A stretch of DNA of 64,000 bases from Amaricoccus macauensis_A. GTDB lineage: Bacteria > Pseudomonadota > Alphaproteobacteria > Rhodobacterales > Rhodobacteraceae. The notes beneath the pieces are model-generated. The model worked only from the letters and a program-made list of their open reading frames with translations. It was not told the DNA's origin and did not search any database. The translations under genes were made by a program, and so were the position numbers. This document shows positions 18,417 to 26,364 of the stretch, in pieces. The DNA lies in NCBI RefSeq assembly GCF_049800915.1, contig NZ_JBNAFY010000001.1, forward strand, positions 620,001-684,000, written 5' to 3'. Positions within the stretch are counted from its first letter, which is position 1, and each line of letters opens with the position of its first letter.

Positions 18417-19049
18417 TCAGGCCTTCAGGCCCCCCGCGGTCTCAATGAATGCGATCACCTCCGGCACGCCGACGCCGTCCTTGACATTGCAGAACTGGAA
18501 CGGGCGCTCTCCGCGCATCTTTTTCGAGTCGCGATCCATCACTTCAAGTGATGCACCAACATGGGGCGCGAGATCGATCTTGTTGATGATCAGAAGGTCC
18601 GAGCGCGTCACACCTGGACCGCCCTTGCGTGGGATCTTGTCGCCCGCACAGACATCGATCACGTAGAGAGTGATGTCGGCCAATTCCGGGGAAAAGGTTG
18701 CGGAGAGATTGTCGCCACCGGATTCGATCAGCACCACATCGAGATCGGGGAATTTCTTCACCATTTCGTCGATGGCCACGAGATTGATCGAGGCGTCCTC
18801 GCGAATGGCCGTGTGCGGACAGCCGCCCGTCTCCACCCCCGTGATACGCTCAAGGGGAAGCGCCTGCGCGCGCATCAGAAATTCCGCATCCTCGCGCGTG
18901 TAGATGTCGTTGGTTATGGCCCCGATCGAGTAGTCCGTGCGCATCCGCTTGCAAAGCTGCTCCATCAACGCGGTCTTTCCGGCTCCTACCGGACCTCCGA
19001 TACCCACGCGCAACGGACCATGCGGGGAACGGTTCAACTTGTCTGACAT
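18417..19049 (-). CDS. ureG: urease accessory protein UreG
   Basis: UreG, 210 aa, the GTPase that drives nickel insertion into urease with UreD, UreF and UreE. The P-loop GGPVGAGKTA, the metal-binding C-P-H (GGCPHTAIREDAS), ESGGDNLSATF and the guanine motif NKIDLAP are all intact. ATG 19049 has GAGG upstream; a GTG at 19067 is less likely. It is the last of the urease accessory genes here, and a DUF1127 gene lies between it and ureF. Confidence 0.96.
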   Translation of the reverse strand: MSDKLNRSPHGPLRVGIGGPVGAGKTALMEQLCKRMRTDYSIGAITNDIYTREDAEFLMRAQALPLERITGVETGGCPHTAIREDASINLVAIDEMVKKFPDLDVVLIESGGDNLSATFSPELADITLYVIDVCAGDKIPRKGGPGVTRSDLLIINKIDLAPHVGASLEVMDRDSKKMRGERPFQFCNVKDGVGVPEVIAFIETAGGLKA

Positions 19050-19148
19050 TCGGGACTGCCTCAGCACTATTCATAACCCGGCCAATCTATCAGCCGGATC
19101 GCGGAAGGGAATGCGAGAACCGCTCCGAATTGAAGGCTGTCGGCCGGG

Positions 19149-19367
19149 TCAGCTTCTGTTGCGGAAGACGTGCTGGGCCAGATCTTCGCGTGCCAGGCCG
19201 TGTTCGGCAAGCTGCGCATCGCTCAACGCATTAAGCCGCTCGAAGTCGCGCGCGCAGTGAACGGCAGAAATGAAGGCCGTCGCAAGCTCTGCGGCATGTG
19301 CGAAGAAGGACTGTGCATGGCCCAGAATATTCCGCGAGAGCGGTGCGTGTGTAAGCTGCGTCGACAT
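19149..19367 (-). CDS. DUF1127-like small protein
   Basis: A 72-aa protein with an N-terminal hydrophobic/helical part and a C-terminal FERLNALSDAQLAEHGLAREDLAQHVF segment, the YjiS/DUF1127 pattern (L-x-x-L-s-d-x-x-L-x-d-x-G-l-x-R-x-d). ACGGAG sits before ATG 19367. DUF1127 proteins are short RNA- or stress-linked proteins in alphaproteobacteria. Its position between ureF and ureG is unusual. Confidence 0.7.
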   Translation of the reverse strand: MSTQLTHAPLSRNILGHAQSFFAHAAELATAFISAVHCARDFERLNALSDAQLAEHGLAREDLAQHVFRNRS

Positions 19368-19491
19368 GGTGAAACTCCGTACAGATGCCCGAAAATACGT
19401 TCCTACTGACAAGTTGGTTTGCTTGACGGGTCAGGGCAAGGGGCGCTGGCGCATGGCTGCCATGCGCCTGCCGCAGTGCAGCAATGCTCAG

Positions 19492-20136
19492 TCACGAGCG
19501 GTAGAGTCGCGTGTATTGGGTTTCGTGCCACATGGAGGCCATATCCGCATGGATGGTCATGCCGCCAATGTCGTCGAGCGAGCTTTTTTCCGCCGCAGCA
19601 GCGACCCGAGCGGCGAGGGGCAGGAGGTGCGCGGTGATCTGCTGACCAGCGGTCTGCCCAAGCGGAATGAGCCGTACGCCTGCCGAGATGATATTCGCTG
19701 CGAAGGCCTGCAGGTGAAGCGTCAGCAAGGCGGGCAGGGGAAGGCCGAGTTGTCCGGCCGCATGGCCTACCGCGACGGGATAGGCCACCGCCGGCACATC
19801 GATCTCCCACACCGCCGAGGTGGTGCGGGCAAAGGCCGCGCCCTGGGCCATCGTCTCGAGCTGACGTTCCGAGGAAGCCGCCAATGCCTCCGCCAGTTCC
19901 GCCAGCGGGCCGGGGTCCGCTACGGCATGGGCATGGGCCATGAGGATCGCATCGCTCCACCCCGCGCCATGTTCGAGCAGATCGGCCACCCAGGCCTCGA
20001 GCGTCGCGCTGTCCGTGACCCAGCCTGTCTCGATCGCCCATTCCAGCCCATGCGAATAGCTGAACGCGCCTACCGGATAGGCGGGCGAAAACCAGCTCGT
20101 CAGAATTTGCATGGCGTCGGCGCGCGGCTCAGTCAC
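19492..20136 (-). CDS. ureF: urease accessory protein UreF
   Basis: UreF, 214 aa, a helical GTPase-activating partner of UreG. The family start is LTSWFSPAYPVGAFSYSHGLEWAIE. The GTG at 20136 with GGAG 7 bases upstream is preferred; it overlaps the end of the yrhK-like gene by 8 bases. ATG 20112 is an alternative without a clear ribosome site. Confidence 0.93.
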   Translation of the reverse strand: MTEPRADAMQILTSWFSPAYPVGAFSYSHGLEWAIETGWVTDSATLEAWVADLLEHGAGWSDAILMAHAHAVADPGPLAELAEALAASSERQLETMAQGAAFARTTSAVWEIDVPAVAYPVAVGHAAGQLGLPLPALLTLHLQAFAANIISAGVRLIPLGQTAGQQITAHLLPLAARVAAAAEKSSLDDIGGMTIHADMASMWHETQYTRLYRS

Positions 20137-20410
20137 GCATCCGCTCCGCGAGCTTGTCGACCTTGCCGATGCGCCAGAAATGGATCTCGCGCGCCAGTCT
20201 CAGCGAGGGTTTTGCCGCAAAGCAGATGGAGCCGATCAGAAACATCCAGGTGCCGATCGTCTGTGTGCTGTCGCCGAAGAATAGAATGCTCCCGATCACG
20301 AACAGGATCGCCGCCGCGAAATCGACGCAGGTGAATGCGATCTCGTAAGCCGCGTAGATCTCGCCGTTTCTTTTGCTCCGTGTGCGGTTCTCAGGATGGA
20401 ACAATCCCAT
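20129..20410 (-). CDS. YrhK-like small membrane protein
   Basis: A 93-aa protein with two hydrophobic segments (about 28-46 and 52-68), the second followed by AAKPSLRLARE; this matches the YrhK-like domain. It is packed between ureE (3-base gap) and ureF (8-base overlap), so it is cotranscribed with urease maturation genes. Function unknown; a link to nickel or urea passage is speculation. Confidence 0.78.
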   Translation of the reverse strand: MGLFHPENRTRSKRNGEIYAAYEIAFTCVDFAAAILFVIGSILFFGDSTQTIGTWMFLIGSICFAAKPSLRLAREIHFWRIGKVDKLAERMRD

Positions 20411-20413
20411 GCC

Positions 20414-20935
20414 TTACCCGCTCTCCGTCGCGTTGGCTGCATGGCGATGATGGTGATGCGGATCGTCCTCCGCGCCTCCGTGATGATGTCCGTGGGTCCG
20501 ACCATGGCCATAAGCACCGCCTTCGGGGGTAAAAGGCGCCTCGATCTCGCAGATGACCGCGCCGAGACGGATCAGCATGTCTGCCATCACCCGATCGCGC
20601 CTCAGGCGCAACGCACCGGGTAGGATCTGCGCCGGCGTGTGCCGGTTTCCCACGTGCCATGCCAGCCTTGCAAGGATCTCGCCCTGTGCGCAGACCTCGA
20701 TCAGCGGCTCCGAGGCCGCCCGTACTGCCACCAGCCCGCCGCCCTCGATCACCAGCGCGTCGCCATCCTCGATCGATACCGTCTCGGCGAGATCCACCAG
20801 CAGCGGCATCCCGCCCGCGGTTACAAGCCTGCGGCGGCGCAGGAAACGGCTTTCGTAATCGAGTGTCACGCTGTCGGTCTCAGCGTCCCAGTTTCCCGCC
20901 CTGAGATAGGTTCGAGCTATGGCGATGGCCGTCAT
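20414..20935 (-). CDS. ureE: urease accessory protein UreE (nickel chaperone)
   Basis: UreE, 173 aa. The N-terminal domain is followed by the metallochaperone domain (LARLAWHVGNRHTPAQI with the family GNRH word) and a histidine-rich C-terminal tail (GHGRTHGHHHGG and DPHHHHRH) that binds nickel. It is the first gene of this accessory operon; the next gene upstream is divergent (gfa), so ureDABC are not here. Confidence 0.95.
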   Translation of the reverse strand: MTAIAIARTYLRAGNWDAETDSVTLDYESRFLRRRRLVTAGGMPLLVDLAETVSIEDGDALVIEGGGLVAVRAASEPLIEVCAQGEILARLAWHVGNRHTPAQILPGALRLRRDRVMADMLIRLGAVICEIEAPFTPEGGAYGHGRTHGHHHGGAEDDPHHHHRHAANATESG

Positions 20936-21048
20936 CAGGGCTCCTGAATTTGGCGGGGCGTGGCTGAGCCATACCTTCCGCTGTGTAGGGGTACAGGGCC
21001 AATCATGCTACGATTGTTGAACGAAATACAATAAGCGGGAGGTCGGAA

Positions 21049-21699
21049 ATGGGATTTCTATCAAGTCTTTTCGGCGGTGAGGAAAAACAGTCGCCACCGC
21101 CACCAGCCCAGGCACCGCGCGTGTCCTATGCGAATGTGAAGCTCCACCCGTTGCTCGATGGTGGCCTCGCTCCGGCCGCGCCCGGCTTCGCGGGCGGAAC
21201 CCTGACATGCCGGTGCCCCTCGAACCAGGTGACGGTGAAGGTCAAGGATCAGGTTTCGCACAACCATGCCTGCGGGTGCACCAAATGCTGGAAGCCGGAG
21301 GGTGCGATCTTCTCGGTTGTCGCGGTGGTCGGTCGCGACAAGGTCGAGATCACGGCACACGGAGAAAAGCTTGAGATCATCGATCCATCGACGGCGATCC
21401 AGCGCCACGCCTGCCGCGAATGCGGCGTGCACATGTTCGGTCGGATCGAGAATACCGATCACCCTTTCTACGGACTCGATTTCGTTCATGTCGAACTTTC
21501 GAGTGAGAAGGGTTGGGCGCCACCCGAATTTGCTGCTTTCGTGTCATCGGTGATCGAGGCGGGGGTGGATCCAGACCGAATGGAGGCGATCCGGGGCCGT
21601 TTGCGTGAGCTCGGGCTCGAGCCCTATGACACCCTCTCGCCCGCACTCATGGATGTCATCGCAACCCATGTCGCGAAAAGGACCGGTGTGCTCCACTGA
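21049..21699 (+). CDS. gfa: S-(hydroxymethyl)glutathione synthase
   Basis: Gfa, 216 aa, a zinc enzyme that speeds formaldehyde-glutathione adduct formation. Zinc cysteines are in TCRC, HACGCTKCW and CREC, as in Paracoccus Gfa, and VKDQVSHNHACGCTKCWKPE is nearly family consensus. It has an N-terminal extra segment of about 25 residues (GFLSSLFGGEEKQ...PPPP). GGAGGTCGGAA precedes ATG 21049. No formaldehyde dehydrogenase is adjacent. Confidence 0.93.
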   Translation: MGFLSSLFGGEEKQSPPPPAQAPRVSYANVKLHPLLDGGLAPAAPGFAGGTLTCRCPSNQVTVKVKDQVSHNHACGCTKCWKPEGAIFSVVAVVGRDKVEITAHGEKLEIIDPSTAIQRHACRECGVHMFGRIENTDHPFYGLDFVHVELSSEKGWAPPEFAAFVSSVIEAGVDPDRMEAIRGRLRELGLEPYDTLSPALMDVIATHVAKRTGVLH

Positions 21700-21875
21700 C
21701 GTGACGCGTCACCTTGTGTTGCCGTGTCACGACCACGCCCCGAAGAGCGTGGTGAATTACTGGCGGTGCGGTTTATGCCCCCTTCTAGAGCATGGCACCG
21801 CACGTCAGTGCCAGAACGGCAAATTCTCTAGCCGGACCGGGTTCTGCCAGTCCGGCCGGAGAAGCAGGTCGTGAT

Positions 21876-22091
21876 TTACATGTAGCGGGCGAATGCGTAG
21901 CGAACGATTTCGTCGCGTGCGATGCCGAGTTCTGCCAGTTCCTCGTCAGACTTGGCCTGCAGGCGCTCGGCCAGCGCGGCACATTTTGCCGGTTGCGATG
22001 CGTTGCCCATGGCAACAAGTGCGTTTCCAATGGACTTGATCGCGTTTGCGAAGAAGGATGGGCCGGAGAAGTCTTCACTCAAGATAGCCAT
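21876..22091 (-). CDS. DUF1127-like small protein
   Basis: A 71-aa protein ending LAERLQAKSDEELAELGIARDEIVRYAFARYM, the DUF1127 C-terminal pattern. The N-terminal half is less conserved. It is a second member of the family within 3 kb (other at 19149). An isolated gene; role unknown. Confidence 0.7.
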   Translation of the reverse strand: MAILSEDFSGPSFFANAIKSIGNALVAMGNASQPAKCAALAERLQAKSDEELAELGIARDEIVRYAFARYM

Positions 22092-22249
22092 TTCTTACTC
22101 CATACTGCCGAAATTTGATGCGTTGCCCTAAACTTGGGCGGAGTCCTCCTTCACATCAACACACAGTTCGGCAAAGCAGCCATGCGCCTGCTGCAGCGCA
22201 ACATACATCTTGCCTTAACCATTTAACCTTAGGGCGACGCCCCGAAACT

Positions 22250-23329
22250 TTAGAATAGCTCCAACTGCTCCGCGGTCTTTCCCGGCGCGCGGAAGAGATC
22301 ACAGCGCAACGGCGGCTGCATGCCGTCAAGGCCGAAGCGCCGGACCGCAAGCGCGAACCGACGTTCAAGCAGATCGGCAAGGGTGCCCTTGCCGCGCATT
22401 CGGTCGCCCCAATCGGAATTGTATTCCCGCCCGTCATGCATCTGCGCGAGGTGTGATAGTATCCGGCGCGCCCGCGCGGGATTTATCGTGTCGAGCCAGT
22501 CGTGGAAGATGTCGCTGACCTCTCCCGGCAACCGCAGCAGGATATAGCTTGCCGAGCGAGCGCCCGCGTTGCGCCCCGCTTCCAGGATGGGTTCGAGCTC
22601 GTTGTCCGTCAGTCCCGGCATGACCGGAGCGACCATCACCCGGACTGGCACCCCAGCCTCTGCCAGTTGCCGGATCACCGTCAGCCGCCGCTCTGGCGCG
22701 GGCGCACGAGGCTCCATCCGGCGTGAAAGCCCGCGGTCGAGCGTTGTCACCGATATGCCCACATGCACCAGACCCTCGCGCGCCATCGGCCCTAGGATGT
22801 CGATGTCACGTTCAATCAGGCTTCCCTTGGTCACGATCGTCACGGGATGGCGCGTCTCGCGCAGCACTTCCAGCACCCCCCGCATGATCCCGAGCCGCTT
22901 CTCGATCGGCTGATATGGGTCCGTATTCGTGCCGATCCCGATGGGTCTCGGCCGATAGGATCGGGCGGAAAGCTCACGTCGCAGCAGGGCGGGCGCATTT
23001 GGCTTCGCCGTCAGGCGCGTCTCGAAATCGAGGCCGGGCGAGAGCCCGAGAAAGGCATGGCTCGGTCGCGCGAAGCAATAGATGCAGCCGTGCTCGCACC
23101 CCCGGTAGGGATTTATCGAGCGGTCGAAGGGAATATCGGGCGACGTGTTGCGCGCAATGATCGTCCTGGGCTCCTCGATCGCCACCTGGGTACGCAACAC
23201 TGTCGGCTCTTCCTCCCTTTCCCATCCGTCATCGACCGGCTCACGAGCGTAGGGCTCGAAGCGGCCCACCGGATTCCGCGCTGCTCCACGCCCCCGCACT
23301 CCATTTTGTCCCGATTCGCGCTTGGTCAT
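22250..23329 (-). CDS. PA0069-family radical SAM protein
   Basis: A 359-aa radical SAM protein (SPL-related, PA0069 type). The cluster-binding motif is CEHGCIYC after NPYRG, followed by ARPSHAFLGLSPGLDFETRL, the family signature. A later GIGTNTDPYQPIEKRLGI matches family. The frame is open to 23443, but MTKRESG at 23329 fits better. No partner gene is evident. Function unknown for the family. Confidence 0.87.
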   Translation of the reverse strand: MTKRESGQNGVRGRGAARNPVGRFEPYAREPVDDGWEREEEPTVLRTQVAIEEPRTIIARNTSPDIPFDRSINPYRGCEHGCIYCFARPSHAFLGLSPGLDFETRLTAKPNAPALLRRELSARSYRPRPIGIGTNTDPYQPIEKRLGIMRGVLEVLRETRHPVTIVTKGSLIERDIDILGPMAREGLVHVGISVTTLDRGLSRRMEPRAPAPERRLTVIRQLAEAGVPVRVMVAPVMPGLTDNELEPILEAGRNAGARSASYILLRLPGEVSDIFHDWLDTINPARARRILSHLAQMHDGREYNSDWGDRMRGKGTLADLLERRFALAVRRFGLDGMQPPLRCDLFRAPGKTAEQLELF

Positions 23330-23498
23330 GCGGGACGATGTAGAACAAAGAGGGAACAAAGGCAATCGCGCGAGGAACGCTCTGCTCAAAGTCGGTGGAA
23401 GCCGCAGTCGTGTCGTTTCCAGGCGTGGCGGCTTTACCTTCATGGCCTAGCTGTTTTAAATCAGGCTTTCTGCAACACAGGGACCTTCAGGGGCAACC

Positions 23499-24203
23499 AT
23501 GGCCGATGACGACGACGATCTCATCCTGAGCGAGCTTCCGGATGAGGAACTCGTGCCCCAGATGCACGATGATCTCTATGATGGTCTGGCTGACGAAATC
23601 GTCGAGGCGGTGAATATCCTCCTCGAACGCGGTTGGACCCCATATGACATCCTGACCAAGGCTCTGGTCGAGGGCATGCGCATCGTGGGCATAGATTTCC
23701 GCGATGGAATTCTCTTCGTTCCCGAGGTGCTGCTCGCCGCCAACGCGATGAAATCGGGCATGGGCATCCTCAAGCCGCTCCTCGTAGAGACCGGCGCGCC
23801 GCGTCTGGGCAAGATGGTGATCGGCACCGTAAAGGGCGACATTCACGATATCGGCAAGAACCTCGTCGCGATGATGATGGAGGGCGCAGGTTTCGAAATC
23901 GTCGACTTGGGCATAAACAACCCGGTCGAAGATTACCTCGAGGCGCTGGAGAAGGAGCAGGCGGACATCCTCGGTATGTCGGCGCTGCTAACCACCACCA
24001 TGCCCTACATGAAGGTCGTCATCGACACCATGAAGGAGAAGGGCGTGCGCGACGAGTATATCGTCATGGTTGGTGGTGCGCCGCTCAACGAGGAGTTTGG
24101 CAAGGCCATCGGCGCCGATGCTTATTGCCGTGACGCCGCAGTCGCGGTCGAGACGGCGAAGCAGCTCATCGCACGCAAGCACAACGTTTCGGCCGCAGGC
24201 TGA
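23499..24203 (+). CDS. corrinoid (B12)-binding methyltransferase protein
   Basis: A 234-aa two-domain corrinoid protein of the MtbC/MtaC type: helical cap (about 20-105) and B12-binding domain with the cobalt-ligating GDIHDIGKN motif, then SALLTTTM and VGGAPLNEEF. These proteins pass methyl groups from methylamines or betaine-like compounds via an MttB-family methyltransferase to tetrahydrofolate or homocysteine. No MttB homologue is adjacent; the next gene is DUF1638, its usual companion. Confidence 0.92.
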   Translation: MADDDDDLILSELPDEELVPQMHDDLYDGLADEIVEAVNILLERGWTPYDILTKALVEGMRIVGIDFRDGILFVPEVLLAANAMKSGMGILKPLLVETGAPRLGKMVIGTVKGDIHDIGKNLVAMMMEGAGFEIVDLGINNPVEDYLEALEKEQADILGMSALLTTTMPYMKVVIDTMKEKGVRDEYIVMVGGAPLNEEFGKAIGADAYCRDAAVAVETAKQLIARKHNVSAAG

Positions 24204-24221
24204 GGCGGGGCGGGCAGGGCG

Positions 24222-24872
24222 ATGAAGCTGCCCGATGATGGCACGTTGCGGGACGCAGGGCTCGCGCCGCCGGATGGTTCGCAGGGCCGCATTCTGATCA
24301 TCGCCTGTGGAGCGCTTGCCCGCGAGATCATCGCGCTCCGGGATCTCAATGGCTGGAACCACATGGATCTGGCCTGTCTTCCGGCCAAGCTTCATCTGAC
24401 CCCGCAATTCATTCCGGACGCAGTCACGGAGGCCGTCGAGAGGGCGCGTAGTCGCTACGGCCGGATCTTTGTGGCCTATGCCGATTGCGGAACAGGCGGC
24501 CTACTGGAAGCCCGCTGCGCGGAACTGGGCGTCGACATGATCGCAGGCCCGCATTGCTACAGCTTCTTCGATGGCAATGCGGCATTTTCAGCCCGCGCCG
24601 ACGCGGAGATGACGGCGTTCTTTCTTACCGATTTCCTGGTCCGGCAGTTCGATGCCTTCGTCTGGCGTCCGATGGGGCTCGACCGCCATCCTGAGTTGCG
24701 CGACATGATCTTCGGCAATTACGAACGGCTGATCTACCTCGCCCAGACCGATGATGCTGCCCTCGATGCGGAGGCCACCCGCTGCGCTTCGCGTCTGGGG
24801 CTTGCCTATGAACGCCGGATCACTGGCTACGGCGATCTGGCATCGAGTCTTGAAACGCTTGCTTCCGGCTAG
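24222..24872 (+). CDS. DUF1638 domain protein
   Basis: A 216-aa protein of unknown function (LIIACGALAREI, YADCGTGGLLE, GPHCYSFFDG typical of DUF1638). It begins 18 bases after the corrinoid protein, the gene order found in many marine alphaproteobacteria, so it likely serves corrinoid-dependent methyl transfer. Conserved Cys and His residues suggest a metal or corrinoid role; this is inference. Confidence 0.85.
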   Translation: MKLPDDGTLRDAGLAPPDGSQGRILIIACGALAREIIALRDLNGWNHMDLACLPAKLHLTPQFIPDAVTEAVERARSRYGRIFVAYADCGTGGLLEARCAELGVDMIAGPHCYSFFDGNAAFSARADAEMTAFFLTDFLVRQFDAFVWRPMGLDRHPELRDMIFGNYERLIYLAQTDDAALDAEATRCASRLGLAYERRITGYGDLASSLETLASG

Positions 24873-24936
24873 CGGCCGGGCAGGCGGCCTTTGCCGCCAT
24901 CTTGCGCGCGCAGGTGCGCGCATCGGTTTCCTGTTT

Positions 24937-24960
24937 CTGCCGCGCCTGGTGGCGCGGCAG
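24937..24960. terminator. hairpin between DUF1638 and dctD
   Basis: A perfect 10-bp stem (CTGCCGCGCC/GGCGCGGCAG) with a TGGT loop lies between two convergent genes. There is no T tract, so it may act only with Rho or as a 3'-end protector. Confidence 0.5.
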
Positions 24961-25017
24961 GACTGCTCTCCAGGTTAGCAAACCTGTATGAATACCTCCG
25001 CTCCGCGTTGGCGACAG

Positions 25018-26364
25018 TCAAAGGTAGTCCTGACGGGTCAGGCCGTATTTTGCCATCTTCTCGTTGAGGGTGCGCCGGGGCAGGGCAAGTTCGGCCATGA
25101 CCGAGGCGACCGAGCCTCGGTGGCGCCGGAGCGCATGGTCGATCAGCATCCGCTCGAATGCCTCGACATGCTCCTTCAGGGGGCGCTCGCTGTCGAGCGA
25201 GACCGTCGCAGCCTGGAAGCCGTCATCGATGAGCAATGCGGAGATGTTCTGTTCCCCGCGCAGCGTCTGCAGGACCGAGCGTTCCGCGAGGTTGATGAGC
25301 TGGCGCACATTGCCCGGCCAGGGGGCCTGAAGCAGATTGGCCGCATCCGCCGCATCAAGAACCGGCGCCTCGCAGCCGTACTCCTCGGCGAACTGCCGGG
25401 TGTAATGCGTGAAGAGCGTCAGGATATCCTCGCCACGCACCCGAAGTGGCGGCACCTCCACCACCAGCCCGGCCAGCCGGAAGAACAGGTCGTCGCGCAT
25501 TCCGTAGCCCGGGGCATTTGCCTGCTTGAGCCGGCTTGAGATCGCGATCACCCGCAGGTTTCGCGGGTTCGGCATTGCCGAGGCCTGATCCGCCGCGTTC
25601 AGGAGTTCCAGCAGACGGGCTTGGACCCCCTCGCGCATCGCCTCGATATTCTCGAGAACCAGCGTGCTGCCTTCGGCCTGATCGACCAACGGTTTGCCCG
25701 GTTGCGCTTCGCCGCCGAAGAGCATTTCCTCGAGTTGACCGCCGGGAATGGCCTCGCAGTTCACCGTGACCATCGGGGTCTGCGAGCGTGGCCCGCAGGC
25801 ATGAAGCGCGTTGGCGATCAGGCTCTTGCCGGTTCCGGTTTCGCCCAGGATCAGGACATGTCCGTCGGCCTGGGCCATGTCGGGAATGCCGTCGCGCAGC
25901 GCGGCAATCGAGGCATGGGCACCGAGAAGCCTGCGCACGGCCACACTCTCGTCCGCAAGCTCCCGACGCAAATCACGGCTCTCAAGGGTGCGCTGGCGCC
26001 GCTCGCAGGCGCGGGTACAGATATCCACGAGCCGTTCCGGATCGAAGGGTTTCTCGATGAAGTCGAAGGCCCCGATATGCATTGCCTCGACCGCCATCGG
26101 CACGTCGCCATGCCCGGTCATCAGGATGACCGGCAGGCCGGGGTCGACCGACTGGATGCGCCGCAGGAGCGCCATTCCGTCGAGGCCGGGCATCCGGATG
26201 TCGCTCACGACGACACCGGGAAAGCTCGGCGTGATCACCTCCAGAGCCTGTTCGCCGGATTCGAATGCGACGGGAGAAAATTCCGTGAGTTGGAGCCATT
26301 GCGAGACGGACTGGCGCAGATCCTGTTCGTCATCGACAACGGCGATTGTGCGTGCGGTTTTCAT
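25018..26364 (-). CDS. dctD: DctD-like response regulator without GAFTGA
   Basis: A 448-aa NtrC-family regulator: receiver (phospho-acceptor Asp55 in VVVSDIRMPG), AAA+ domain (Walker A GETGTGKS at 174-181) and Fis-type C-terminus (HRGSVASVMAELALPRRTLNEKM). The sigma-54 contact loop GAFTGA, expected near 217-225 after LFG, is replaced by GEAQPGKP, and the Walker B acidic pair is changed (TLVLENIE instead of LFLDEI). So activation of sigma-54 promoters by this protein is doubtful; R. capsulatus NtrC, known to lack GAFTGA and to act with sigma-70 polymerase, is the precedent. Its ATG overlaps the dctB stop by 4 bases. Gene symbol by similarity only. Confidence 0.85.
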   Translation of the reverse strand: MKTARTIAVVDDEQDLRQSVSQWLQLTEFSPVAFESGEQALEVITPSFPGVVVSDIRMPGLDGMALLRRIQSVDPGLPVILMTGHGDVPMAVEAMHIGAFDFIEKPFDPERLVDICTRACERRQRTLESRDLRRELADESVAVRRLLGAHASIAALRDGIPDMAQADGHVLILGETGTGKSLIANALHACGPRSQTPMVTVNCEAIPGGQLEEMLFGGEAQPGKPLVDQAEGSTLVLENIEAMREGVQARLLELLNAADQASAMPNPRNLRVIAISSRLKQANAPGYGMRDDLFFRLAGLVVEVPPLRVRGEDILTLFTHYTRQFAEEYGCEAPVLDAADAANLLQAPWPGNVRQLINLAERSVLQTLRGEQNISALLIDDGFQAATVSLDSERPLKEHVEAFERMLIDHALRRHRGSVASVMAELALPRRTLNEKMAKYGLTRQDYL

